From an uncultured Succinivibrionaceae bacterium (lineage in GTDB: Bacteria > Pseudomonadota > Gammaproteobacteria > Enterobacterales > Succinivibrionaceae), in NCBI GenBank assembly GCA_944393045.1, contig CALXYT010000021.1:1-37128 (forward strand): 37,128 nucleotides of DNA, written 5' to 3'. Under the pieces are notes generated by a model that worked only from the letters and a program-made list of their open reading frames with translations, made no database searches and was not told where the DNA came from. Of this stretch, positions 1-8,432 are shown piece by piece (position 1 is the first letter of the stretch; each line of letters starts with the position of its first letter). A program made the position numbers and the translations under genes.

Positions 1-42
1 AACTCCTGATTATATAGGTTAAATTATATCTCAGGAGTTTTT
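1..42 (+). terminator. Terminator-like hairpin inside the IS end
   Basis: AACTCCTGA (1-9) pairs with TCAGGAGTT (31-39) across a long AT-rich loop and is followed by a run of T. It would terminate rightward transcription coming from outside the window, which fits a transposase gene ending just before the IS terminus. The loop is long, so this is moderate evidence only. Confidence 0.4.
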
Positions 43-90
43 ACGACATTTTTAACCATATCTAATTTACAGAGTTTGGTTCACACGCCC
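1..90. mobile_element. Partial IS end, left copy (inverted 75-bp repeat at 16-90)
   Basis: Positions 16-90 are the reverse complement of 37054-37128 with 4 mismatches in 75 bases, and the match stops abruptly at base 90. Read from the outer end on the minus strand the element begins GGGCGTGTGAACCAAACTCT. The sharp edge and inverted second copy indicate the terminus of an insertion sequence whose body lies outside the window. The end vaguely resembles IS256/Mutator-type termini, but no transposase is visible, so the family is not assigned. The target duplication cannot be checked here. Confidence 0.75.
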
Positions 91-112
91 TTTGTACTAG
101 CTATTTTCATTG

Positions 113-470
113 TTAAAGTATTTCTTTGTTGAACGAATACAGACTTTCTTCAGAGTAGTTCTCAATATTGTCTTCATCAATTAAATCATCTTTATTAAAT
201 GAGACTGATTGTAAATCTACCTTAAAGCTTTAAATAAATCTTTTTATATACTACAACTTCATCAACATAATAACCATTATTAAATTGAGTAACTATTATG
301 TTATTAAGCTTTGCTAAAACCATATGGTCACTATCATATATAAGTCTAAATTTGGTATTCTTATCTGTTATTCCTTTGTTATATTCTGCTATTCTATTTC
401 TAATCATAATTGCTAAAGAACAAGCAATTATTTGTACAAATATTTTAGTATGCCCCCAGAAATTGATCAC
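113..470 (-). pseudogene. Transposase C-terminal remnant (DDE type), frameshifted
   Basis: The minus strand from 470 to 222 encodes about 82 residues resembling the tail of IS4/IS1634-type DDE transposases (FVQIIACSLAIMIRNRI, then RLIYDSD and NNGYYVDEVVV). The frame stops at 222, but small frame changes let a related reading continue (DLFKAL, then VDLQSVSFNKDDLIDEDNIE) to a stop at 113-115. That pattern is typical of a decayed 3' end. Just upstream of 470 the frame is closed by a stop codon, and the sequence becomes another IS fragment at about 481. The family assignment rests on overall pattern only. Confidence 0.55.
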
Positions 471-480
471 TTAATTTTCT

Positions 481-1175
481 AAATTATACTAGCACAAATT
501 AAAGCTTGTTTCTTAAAATTAATTGGAGACAAGCCTTTTAACTTTTTACATACTCTGCACAGTGATAATGGTGCTCCTATGAGAGGTTCAACCATGGTTG
601 TCAAGTGTCTGGAACTAGGTATCTCATGTACCTATAACAGACCAAGACACAGCAATGATAATGCTCATATGGAAGCTAGCTTCAGATTACTAAAACATGG
701 CCATGAGGTTGTTATTCCACAAAGCTTTGATACCTTATCTGATGCTAGAGCCTGGGTTGATAAATACTATAACTGGTATAACAATATTCACCGTCACAGT
801 GGCATTTGCTATATCACTCCATCAGAGTGCTTTGATGGAAAAGGTGATGAAATAATGAGCAGAAGGAACAAGATCATTGAGAAGTTCTTTGAGAATCATA
901 AAAAGCAGAAGGCTTTGGTTGAAGCAACAGACAAAATTAAACAATGGCAAATGCCTAAGAATGCTGTGGTGATGCCATTTTACAGCAAACGCTCTAAGAT
1001 TAAGAACAAGATCAGAGCTACGAAAATGGACAGCAGTGAATTCGCAATGGTTGGTAAGGAAAAGATGTTAAAGGCTGAGGAAAGAAAAAGTTTTCCATTT
1101 CTCCCCCAGAGCCCCTCTTTTTCTTTAAAAAAATGTGAATTTATTCACAAATATAAAAGTGATGTCACAAACTAA
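481..1175 (+). pseudogene. IS3-family transposase (OrfB) C-terminal half, 5'-truncated
   Basis: The open frame runs in from about 481 without a start codon (ILAQIKACFLKLIGDKPFN), then LHTLHSDNGAPMRGSTM, NRPRHSNDNAHMEASFRLLK and WYNNIHRHSGICYITPSE. These are the hallmark rve integrase-core segments of IS3-family OrfB, carrying the second Asp (HSDNG) and the Glu region of the DDE triad. The N-terminal half with the first Asp is missing, as are OrfA and the left terminus. The first ATG in frame is at 579, but it lies inside the conserved core, so it is not a real start. The last 60 or so residues after the core are lysine-rich and less typical. The fragment marks the left edge of the accessory module. 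Confidence 0.8.
1134..1149. repeat. 16-bp palindrome after the IS3 fragment
   Basis: TGTGAATTTATTCACA is a perfect inverted repeat. It lies near the end of the IS3 fragment and 83 bp before the DUF262 gene. It could be a hairpin or a dyad operator for the downstream module. ATGTGAATTT recurs at about 1205. No function can be shown. Confidence 0.35.
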
Positions 1176-1231
1176 CTGTACAATAACCGATAATGCTTTA
1201 CAAAATGTGAATTTGCTGATGAGGTGTTTGT

Positions 1232-3511
1232 ATGGCCACACAAAATAAATACGATGATATGAGTGTTTTGGATGCTTTGACCTATATCAAAAATGGGCAT
1301 CTTTTGTTACCAGACATTCAGAGAAAGTACGTTTGGAATTATCAGCAGATAGAAGACCTGTTTGATTCCATTGTTGATGGTTTCCCTGTTGGAACCTGTA
1401 TTATGTGGAAAACAACTCGTGCCGTTTTAAATGAGAAGAAACCTAATCTTTATTATTTTCTCAGAGACTTTCAAAAAGAAAAATCAAAGAATGAGCAAGC
1501 ACCGGAAAGTTTTAAGGATGAAGCTGATTACTACATAATTCTTGATGGTCAACAGCGTTTAACCTCTCTAAATATTGCACTTTATGGTTCGTATACAGAT
1601 TATAAGGGAGGAAAAGGCAGGTCTAGATCAGATCCTAATAACTGGGTTAAGCGTGAACTGTATTACAACCTTGATTTCTATAATGATTTGGAAGAACAGG
1701 ATGATGAGAATCCTCTAAAAAGATTTGCTTTTTTGAAGGCAGATGATGCAAATAATGGCAATTGGTATAAGATTAAACAGATTTTAGAGTTCGATGCTCT
1801 CGATAACTATATAGAATCACTGATAAACAAAGGCTATCGCAAAGAAATTCGAGCAGACCTTTCGACACTATTTAAGAGATTGGAGGCGTCATCTGAAGGG
1901 GGGTTAATTCATTATTACTGCATAATGAAAGACGATTATGATGATGTTCTTGATATTTTTGTGCGTGTAAATTCTACCGGTGAAAAGCTGTCTAAATCAG
2001 ATTTGCTCTTCTCCACTTTAATTGATGGTTGGAAAGAGGGTAGAGAAGAAATTGATACCCTTATTGAGTCAATGAACGCAAACAATGGTTTTTCCTTTAA
2101 CAGGGATTATCTTATGCGTTTAGCAATGATTTTGGTAGATGAGAGTGCAAAGCTAAAGATACAAACATTAACAAGAAAAACAGTAGTAAAAATTAGAGAA
2201 CAGTGGCAGAAAATAAAGAAAACTGCTAGTGACATGGTGGCTATGTTGGTAAGTATAGGTCTCTCAAAAGAGAGCATCACTTCGTATAATGCTACTATGC
2301 CTATAGCCTATTATTTGTTTAAAGGTGGAAAGCTAAAAACTAAAAATGCGCAAAAGGAAGTCAGAAAATTTCTTACTGTAGCCATGGCTAAGCGGTTGTT
2401 TGGTGTTTCAAGTGATGCTGCTTTAAACAGTTCTCGAAATGCATTAAAAAATATTGACTGCACAACATCTCCATTTAAATTATCTCTGTTTTCTGATGTG
2501 GTTTTAACTGGTGGAAGAACGTTTAAGGTTTCTGAGGAAGAATTGGATTTTTGGCTTAATAATTACCAGAAAGGGCAAAGTACATACGTATTACTTGCCT
2601 TGCTGTATCCACATCTCAAATTAAATCAGGTTTCTTTCCATCAAGATCATTGTCATCCATACAACGCTTTTGAAAACAAAAATATTAAGAGTTTGGATAT
2701 CTCGGAGGAAAAAATTGCGGAATGGCAGAAAAAGAGGAATCTACTACCAAATCTTCAATTTTTGGAGGGTGGTGAAAATGAGAGTAAAAATTGCGCTTCG
2801 TTAATTGATTGGTGTGCTGGAGGAAATGATTTTGCTTACCACCCGGACAATATTTCTTTGGAACTCGCCGATTTTGATGAGTTCTTCGAAGCCCGAAGAA
2901 AACTCATGAAAGAGAAACTTTTACAGATATTCGATTTGACCGCTGACAATAGTAATGAGTTTGATGAAGATGGTGAGTGTGAAATCCAAGACGATGTTGA
3001 TACGTCTGTTTCAGATGTTATCCCTTTAGCAGAAAAATGTAGTGAATTCATTAGAGAGAAAGAAAAAACAGGTGAAATTAATGAAGGACCTTCTTTCGAT
3101 TTTCACAATAAGGACGGGGACTTTGTTCAAGTTAGGCGATACACCTCTCCTGCGATAGAAGAAGTTATCCCATGCGTTCCTGGTTTTGAAAGTACCTGGG
3201 GGACTCAATATTTTTGGTATTTTGAATTCGTGTTTGTTGGAGCAAAGGTTGTGGCTCAATTTGTAGTGAGTTGTCTCAACAGTCCCGATGCTACATTCGA
3301 AATATTTCAGAAGATCAACAAGAATGATTCAGGTTTTCATTATGCTGGACGTTTGACTCATGAGCGTGAACTCGGTTTCCCTCTTAAGTTTCCTAGCATT
3401 AATTTGGATGGTAAAACTGATGACGAGATAAAGGCCACGTTTGAAGACCTCTATAAGCAACTTAAGGATTTTGAGCGTCGGTTAATCAGCTATTTATCTG
3501 AAGGAGAATAA
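1232..3511 (+). CDS. DUF262 (GmrSD/ParB-like) protein with HNH-like motif
   Basis: A 759-residue intact protein. The N-terminal part is a DUF262 domain: LLPDIQRKYVW near residue 27, DSIVDGFPVG near 46, the signature DGQQRLTSLN near 104, and a later FVRVNSTGEKLSKSDLLFS segment near 245. DUF262 is the ParB/sulfiredoxin-like NTP-binding domain of GmrS-type type IV restriction enzymes and related phage-defence proteins. Near residue 470 there is DHCHPYNAF, followed about 30 residues on by RNLLPNLQFL and NESKN, which resembles the HNH (DUF1524-like) nuclease core of GmrD. The last 190 or so residues form a further domain I do not recognise. The ATG at 1232 follows a GAGG-type site. The gene is richer in G and C than the core genes here, sits between transposase remnants and is followed by a NYN nuclease, all consistent with an acquired defence module. 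Nucleolytic activity is inferred, not shown. Confidence 0.75.
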   Translation: MATQNKYDDMSVLDALTYIKNGHLLLPDIQRKYVWNYQQIEDLFDSIVDGFPVGTCIMWKTTRAVLNEKKPNLYYFLRDFQKEKSKNEQAPESFKDEADYYIILDGQQRLTSLNIALYGSYTDYKGGKGRSRSDPNNWVKRELYYNLDFYNDLEEQDDENPLKRFAFLKADDANNGNWYKIKQILEFDALDNYIESLINKGYRKEIRADLSTLFKRLEASSEGGLIHYYCIMKDDYDDVLDIFVRVNSTGEKLSKSDLLFSTLIDGWKEGREEIDTLIESMNANNGFSFNRDYLMRLAMILVDESAKLKIQTLTRKTVVKIREQWQKIKKTASDMVAMLVSIGLSKESITSYNATMPIAYYLFKGGKLKTKNAQKEVRKFLTVAMAKRLFGVSSDAALNSSRNALKNIDCTTSPFKLSLFSDVVLTGGRTFKVSEEELDFWLNNYQKGQSTYVLLALLYPHLKLNQVSFHQDHCHPYNAFENKNIKSLDISEEKIAEWQKKRNLLPNLQFLEGGENESKNCASLIDWCAGGNDFAYHPDNISLELADFDEFFEARRKLMKEKLLQIFDLTADNSNEFDEDGECEIQDDVDTSVSDVIPLAEKCSEFIREKEKTGEINEGPSFDFHNKDGDFVQVRRYTSPAIEEVIPCVPGFESTWGTQYFWYFEFVFVGAKVVAQFVVSCLNSPDATFEIFQKINKNDSGFHYAGRLTHERELGFPLKFPSINLDGKTDDEIKATFEDLYKQLKDFERRLISYLSEGE

Positions 3512-3862
3512 CTCTGTTGATAAGTTCACGAATACGTTATGAGGGAGGAAAAACATTAGATCTGTTAATGTCCTTTTTAGGGTGGTAATCTGTGGATTTA
3601 TAGCATTTTCTCCTTGCATGTCGAGACCGTAGTTTTACTATCGAGGGAGAAATAGAACGGCTCTGAAAGCCCTTGAATTCAAAGGTGGTGCGGAGTTTGA
3701 TGCTTTTTTGAGCATGACTGTAAAGAGCGTTCTGTATGTATGCGAAAACATATCAAGGCAGAGAGATACAGCATAGTTGAGAACACTGTTTCGCTATTTA
3801 GCAAGTAAAAGCAGGGGTGTGGAGAGCGTTTTGTTGTCATAGATAGGCGGAGGGGAATCTGT
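3512..3862. other. 351-bp gap inside the accessory module, no recognised gene
   Basis: No start-codon ORF of convincing quality is present. The plus strand holds an open stretch without ATG from about 3625 to 3765 (containing ALKALEFKGGAEFDAFLSM), which could be the relic of a coding sequence. A small hairpin, ATGCT/AGCAT, lies at about 3699-3716. The gap shares the higher GC of its neighbours. It could hold a promoter for the downstream gene, a small RNA, or decayed coding DNA. Confidence 0.3.
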
Positions 3863-4831
3863 TTGGCCAATTGTTTCTTTATTGATTTTGAAAATGTTCA
3901 TAATGCGGGACTTAGTAATTTAAATCGTCTGAGCAAGGATGATCTGTTTTTTATTTTTTACACAGCAAATGCTGAGAGCATTACGCTTGATAATATCAGT
4001 CTGCTCAATAAATCATGTTGTAGGTATGATTTGATAAAGGTTCCTGCTGGTTCGCAATCACTGGATATGCATCTTATTTCATATGTAGGATATGCAGTTG
4101 GTATTCTCGGAAATAAGTACAATTACGTTGTAATCAGTAAGGACAAGGATTACGACAATATCATCAGTTTTTGGAAAGAAAAATGCGGAATCTCAATCAA
4201 AAGGCAGGCAGGCATAAATGTTAGTTCAGCCAAAACGATAACGACTGGTTCGAACACAAATTCTGACAATCAACCTCCTATTGTTAAGAAATCTCCTGCA
4301 AAAATATCATCTCAAAATGATGCGCCGAATTCTATAGTTTCACATCCTGAACTTGTTCAAACTGTGGACAAAAAGTCTGAACTGAGTATCGAACAGAATA
4401 TTGAAGAACTTCTCCTTAATTCTGGTTATCCTCAAAGTTTGGTACAAGGCGTTAACAAGGTAATTTCTGATGGAATCAAAGAAGAAAGGGCACTATATTC
4501 AATTCACTGCAATCTTAAGAATCTAACTGAAGACTTTCACGCGGTCTATGAATTGATAAAGCCATTAGTGAAAAAGCAGCTCAAGACTATTGCTTCGGAA
4601 AAATGTACAGAGGCAAAAAAAGACGTCCAGCAACCGACTCTCAATGAAAAAGTACAGAAGGTTCTGAAAGACAAGAATTATTCAGGTGAGATTTTTAATT
4701 CCGTAGCATCGATTGTGTGTGCGAATCAAAAAAATAAAAATGTTAAATTGCTGGTGTACAGAGCTCTTGTTGGTAAATACGGGCAAGATAAAGGATTAGA
4801 ACTTTATCGCCATGTGAAGCCTTTGTTATAA
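3863..4831 (+). CDS. NYN/PIN-like nuclease-domain protein with duplicated helical C-terminus
   Basis: A 322-residue protein. Residues 1-115 look like a NYN (PIN-like, LabA/MARF1-type) metal-dependent RNase domain: FIDFENVHNAGL at the N-terminus, an acidic residue in QSLDMHLISYVGYAVG, and the C-terminal acidic cluster SKDKDYDNIISFW. Residues about 115-175 are a serine/asparagine/lysine-rich linker. The rest holds two similar blocks of about 63 residues, one starting near IEQNIEELLLNSGY and ending IKPLV, the other starting near LNEKVQKVLKDKNY and ending VKPLL, suggesting an internal duplication. The proposed start is TTG at 3863 behind GGAGGGG; an internal start would remove the catalytic FIDFENV. 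It follows the DUF262 gene on the same strand. The RNase role is family-based inference. Confidence 0.7.
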   Translation: MANCFFIDFENVHNAGLSNLNRLSKDDLFFIFYTANAESITLDNISLLNKSCCRYDLIKVPAGSQSLDMHLISYVGYAVGILGNKYNYVVISKDKDYDNIISFWKEKCGISIKRQAGINVSSAKTITTGSNTNSDNQPPIVKKSPAKISSQNDAPNSIVSHPELVQTVDKKSELSIEQNIEELLLNSGYPQSLVQGVNKVISDGIKEERALYSIHCNLKNLTEDFHAVYELIKPLVKKQLKTIASEKCTEAKKDVQQPTLNEKVQKVLKDKNYSGEIFNSVASIVCANQKNKNVKLLVYRALVGKYGQDKGLELYRHVKPLL

Positions 4832-5210
4832 AAGTGGCAATGGCACACAGTGACCATTCATTTCGAAAAACAGCTTTTTTATTTTTTCTCTGTTAATCTT
4901 CAGATAGTTATTAAAACTATCATGTACCAATGCTTTGGGCTTTTGAGAACCTTTCATGTATTTACGAACAGACTGCCTTGAAATTTCTAATTTTTTGGCT
5001 ATTTCCCTGATTGATAGTCCTTGTTTAGAAAATTCATAGATCTGATTTTGAAATATTGAATCAAACATTCTAGAATACCTTTTTTTCTTTTAAGATATTC
5101 CGACATTTTACAATTTTTGGCTTTTTTCATGACCACTCCTATATCATTTTTTTTATATGCAGGTGGTCAACTGTTATTCGTTTGGTGGTCAATTTTTACG
5201 ATCGTTCTAC
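4826..5210 (-). pseudogene. IS21-family element remnant: IstA N-terminus plus terminal repeats
   Basis: Minus-strand residues 1-80 (5068 to 4826) carry a helix-turn-helix typical of IS21-family IstA/Tnp (EFSKQGLSIREIAKKLEIS then RQSVRKYMKG), then break off after about 70 residues. The catalytic core and istB are missing. Upstream (5131-5192) the motif GGTGGTC/GACCACC occurs three times, two of them as GGTGGTCAA at 5162-5170 and 5184-5192. Repeated short motifs at the ends are characteristic of IS21 elements; the outer tip may be the TGTAGAACGATC region near 5213. The truncated end reaches 6 bp into the NYN gene's last codons on the opposite strand, so the module's right edge coincides with this breakpoint. 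Confidence 0.65.
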
Positions 5211-5232
5211 AAGAAAGGTTAGCTTTCTTAAA
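5211..5232. repeat. Small inverted repeat beside the IS21 end
   Basis: AAGAAAG and CTTTCTT pair across a short loop, with CTACA and TGTAG further out. No T-run follows, so this is not scored as a terminator. It may be part of the IS21 insertion site. Confidence 0.25.
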
Positions 5233-5244
5233 ATTGTAGCCTTC

Positions 5245-5278
5245 TATAATATGCAAGATGGCACTCTTGTATATTATA
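5245..5278. terminator. Strong 14-bp hairpin downstream of copA
   Basis: TATAATATGCAAGA (5245-5258) and TCTTGTATATTATA (5265-5278) pair with one G-T around a 6-base loop, starting 24 bp after the copA stop. No U-tract follows in either direction. It is therefore either a Rho-assisted end or an mRNA 3'-protecting hairpin of copA. Confidence 0.45.
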
Positions 5279-5301
5279 AATAAAAATAAATTGTTAATTC
5301 C

Positions 5302-7827
5302 TTATTCTTTAGTTATTGCTATTACGTTATAACCTAATTGTGTAATAGCATTCTTTATGGTAGTAAATAATTCTTCATTTACTTTAACATCTGTGCTATC
5401 GCATAGAGCGTAATTTTTTTCATGGTCAATTTCTATGACTTTTAACCCTAATTGAGTGAGCGCTTTGGTTACATGATTTTCACAATGCTGACACATCATG
5501 CCAGTAATTTCAATTCTAATCATTTCGTTATTCCTTGTTGGTAATGTAATTTGGCAAGTGTTATCCTTGCTTGGTAATTCTTTAGATAGGTTAATCTTAT
5601 AAAGACGCAGAGCATTAGAAATTACACATACGCTTGAGAGTGACATAGCAAAAGCCCCAATCACAGGACTGAAGGAAAAGCCAAGATAAGTACTAAATGC
5701 TCCTGTTGCTAAAGGAATGCTAATAGTATTATAAATAAATGCCCAAAAAAGATTCTCTTTTATATTGCGTAAAGTACTATTACTTATTTTATATGCTCTT
5801 ACTATATCATATAAATCTTGATGCATTAGTAAAATGTCAGCTGACTCTTGAGCAATATCGCTAGCCCCTTTTAATGAAATAGCTATATCGCTTTGGGCAA
5901 GAGCCGGGGCGTCATTTATTCCATCTCCTATAAAAGCAACTTTCATAAGATTCTGTTCTTGTAGCTTTTTTATAAATGTTGCTTTATCTTGAGGTAGGGC
6001 GTTAGGTATTATTTGGTCAAGATTAAGCTTTAAGGCAAGATTACTAGTATCGCTAATCTTGGCCCCTGTGAGTAAATAAAGCTTTAAGCCAAGATTTTTT
6101 AATTCCTTAAAAGTTTCTAGGACATTATGTTTTAAGCTATCAGATACCTTAAAGGAGGCTATCAGTTTTTTATCAATAGCCATAAAAACATAAGTTTGCG
6201 TTAAATAATCTAAGTTATTAGCTAATGTCTTATCAAAATCATGAGTAATATTAGCGCCTTCTTCTTGTAAAAAAGTTAAAGATCCTAATAAGATATGCGC
6301 ATTATTATAAATGCCACTTAGTCCCTTACCCTTAATAGTCTTAAAGTCTGTAATATTAAAAGTATCAGTTATAGTGATATTATGTTTTTTTGCATAAGAA
6401 GATGTGTTTATTTCTTTAAAAGGTATGCTTAAAGGATGGGAGCTTAAAAGCTCTAAACTTTGGGCAATGGTTAGAATCTGTAATTCTTCATAAGCATTAC
6501 TATATAAAGTTACCTCACAAAGCTCAGGTTTGCCAATAGTAATTGTCCCTGTTTTATCAAAGATAATAGCATTTACTTTACTAAGTGTTTCCATGGAGGC
6601 CGCAGTTTTAAAAAGAATATTATGTTTAGCAGCTATGCTTGTGCCACACATAATAGATATCGGTGTCGCAAGACCTAAGGCGCATGGACAGCTAATAAGT
6701 AGCACGCTTACCATTGATAGTATGGCAAGTTCTGCACTATCACCAACTAATAAATGCCCGATAAGTGTAAGAAGTGCTATAAGGATAATAAATGGCACAA
6801 AATACCCACAGACAATATCGGCAACACGGGCAATTGGCGCTTTAGTAAGGGTAGTGTTTTTTACAATTTCAATAATTTGGGCATAAGTAGATTGAGTAAT
6901 TGCTTTAGTAACCTCGCAAGTTAATAGGCCTTCTACTAAAATACTTGCCCCAAATACTAAATCATCAGTCTCTTTATTTTGTAAAGCAGCTTCACCAGTT
7001 ATCATAGATTCATCAACTATACCTACACCTTTAATGACTTTGGCATCTGTCGGAATAGCAGCTCCCTGCTTTACTAAAAAAGTATCGCCAACTTTAAGTT
7101 TATCAGCTGTTATGGTGATTAGTTTGCCCTCTTTACTAATAAGAGCTGTTTTAGGAAGAAGTGTGTAAAGATTAGTTAAAGCTAAAGTGCTTTTTTGTTT
7201 GGCACGTGACTCAAGATACCTCCCTAAAGTAATTAAGGTTAATATCATGGCGGTGCTTTCAAAATAATAATGGAGATCTTGGGTAAAAATATCGAATAGT
7301 CCGAGATTTTCTAATAAAGCGCATAGCGAATAAAGAAAAGCACTTAATGCTCCTAGTGCTACTAAAGAGTCCATATTAGGCGCAAATCTACTTAATGCTC
7401 TAAGCCCGTTATAAAAAAATTGATAGTTAATAAGGCTGATAACTACTGTTAACAGCGCTAAAAGGATACTTGTTATGGTATAGGAGAATATTGGAGGCAA
7501 AAACATTAGACTTAAGCTTAAGTACATTATCGGAATAAGCAATAAAATGCTTAAGCATAGACGCTGTAATAATTTTTTTTGCTCTAAGCTTTCTTCATCA
7601 TTAGGAGTTTTACAGTCTTTGTTTGTATCGTCTAAATATAAGGCATCGTAACCTATGCTTCTAACTTTGTTAATTACTTCTTCATGGATATCATTTGGAC
7701 TTAACACTTCCATTTCATGAAGGAGGGGGTTAACAGTAACATTTGATACGGTATCAATACTTCTTACGGCTTTTTCTATTTTTGCGCAGCATGCTGAGCA
7801 TGAAATCTTATAAATCTTAAACTTCAT
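5302..7827 (-). CDS. copA: Copper-exporting P1B-type ATPase
   Basis: An 841-residue heavy-metal P-type ATPase that uses ATP to move Cu(I) out of the cytoplasm across the inner membrane. Visible in order: an N-terminal HMA domain with CSAC (residues 10-13); the membrane segments; the actuator motif MITGEA; the transport motif ISCPCALGLATP, whose CPC defines Cu/Ag specificity; phosphorylation site DKTGTIT; nucleotide-binding SSHP; and GDGINDAPAL. Unusually, a second HMA domain with GMMCQHCENH lies at the extreme C-terminus, whereas extra HMA domains are usually N-terminal. The ATG follows a good GGAGGA site. No MerR/CueR-type operator is obvious upstream, and no chaperone or regulator gene is adjacent, so regulation is unresolved. 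Confidence 0.93.
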   Translation of the reverse strand: MKFKIYKISCSACCAKIEKAVRSIDTVSNVTVNPLLHEMEVLSPNDIHEEVINKVRSIGYDALYLDDTNKDCKTPNDEESLEQKKLLQRLCLSILLLIPIMYLSLSLMFLPPIFSYTITSILLALLTVVISLINYQFFYNGLRALSRFAPNMDSLVALGALSAFLYSLCALLENLGLFDIFTQDLHYYFESTAMILTLITLGRYLESRAKQKSTLALTNLYTLLPKTALISKEGKLITITADKLKVGDTFLVKQGAAIPTDAKVIKGVGIVDESMITGEAALQNKETDDLVFGASILVEGLLTCEVTKAITQSTYAQIIEIVKNTTLTKAPIARVADIVCGYFVPFIILIALLTLIGHLLVGDSAELAILSMVSVLLISCPCALGLATPISIMCGTSIAAKHNILFKTAASMETLSKVNAIIFDKTGTITIGKPELCEVTLYSNAYEELQILTIAQSLELLSSHPLSIPFKEINTSSYAKKHNITITDTFNITDFKTIKGKGLSGIYNNAHILLGSLTFLQEEGANITHDFDKTLANNLDYLTQTYVFMAIDKKLIASFKVSDSLKHNVLETFKELKNLGLKLYLLTGAKISDTSNLALKLNLDQIIPNALPQDKATFIKKLQEQNLMKVAFIGDGINDAPALAQSDIAISLKGASDIAQESADILLMHQDLYDIVRAYKISNSTLRNIKENLFWAFIYNTISIPLATGAFSTYLGFSFSPVIGAFAMSLSSVCVISNALRLYKINLSKELPSKDNTCQITLPTRNNEMIRIEITGMMCQHCENHVTKALTQLGLKVIEIDHEKNYALCDSTDVKVNEELFTTIKNAITQLGYNVIAITKE

Positions 7828-8372
7828 ACATCCTCCAAGGTTATTTTTATAATGTTACCATATACTAACAAAAAAAATCAGTTACTGATAATATTTCTCA
7901 GTAATGCACAAGCCTTGGCCAGAATAAGCAAAGATTTCTAAAATCTTGCGCATCAATCTCCCATTAAAACTAACTTTTTCCCTTTTATCCTAAAATAAGG
8001 TCTCTAACAGGGTGTTTTTTTTGAAATTTATCACGGTTTTACTTGCTTTTCCCATTTTTTTTCGAAAAAAACTTACAATCAATCCACAATATATTCACAG
8101 ATGAAAAAGTTTTCATTTAAGGGATTTTGCTAAATTTTTACCTTAAAATTTGAATTATCCATAGCATTTGTTAGTCACATTTTTCGGGAATATATTTGGT
8201 AGTAAAGTTGTTTATTACTGTTAGCTACTTGTGGTTAGCTCTGTAAAAGGAATAAGGTAATTTTTTATTTAGGGGGGAGTTTTACGTTTATCACAGAAAT
8301 TCTTAATAACTTTGAGGATAGAATAGTGAGTATTGGGAGTAATTATTTGAAAATGCAATGTTAATTAAGCCA
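7828..8372. other. Long AT-rich non-coding region with DnaA-box-like sites
   Basis: No ORF of note is seen over about 545 bp between copA and the pyrBI terminator. It holds several sequences one mismatch from the DnaA box TTWTNCACA: 8091-8099 (ATATTCACA), 8155-8163 (TTATCCATA), 8171-8179 (TTAGTCACA) and 8287-8295 (TTTATCACA), with poorer ones nearby, in very AT-rich sequence. The copA promoter must lie in its left part. I see no GATC sites, which argues against a classic Dam/SeqA-controlled oriC. Confidence 0.3.
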
Positions 8373-8373
8373 T

Positions 8374-8410
8374 AAAAAAAGCCCTAGCAAAATAAATTAC
8401 TAGAGCTTTA
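8374..8410 (-). terminator. Rho-independent terminator of pyrBI
   Basis: On the minus strand AAAGCTCTAG pairs with CTAGGGCTTT (one G-T) around an AT-rich loop and runs into seven consecutive U. It lies just past the pyrI stop codon. Confidence 0.8.
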
Positions 8411-8432
8411 GATGATTTTCAGTTTCAGTTAT

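Noticed and set aside
1141-1149. TTATTCACA as a DnaA box
   Set aside because: A single match inside a palindrome next to IS debris; chance matches are expected in AT-rich sequence.
3679-3870. A 63-codon minus-strand ORF over the NYN gene start
   Set aside because: Antisense to a supported gene start and its promoter, no ribosome-binding site and no recognisable content.
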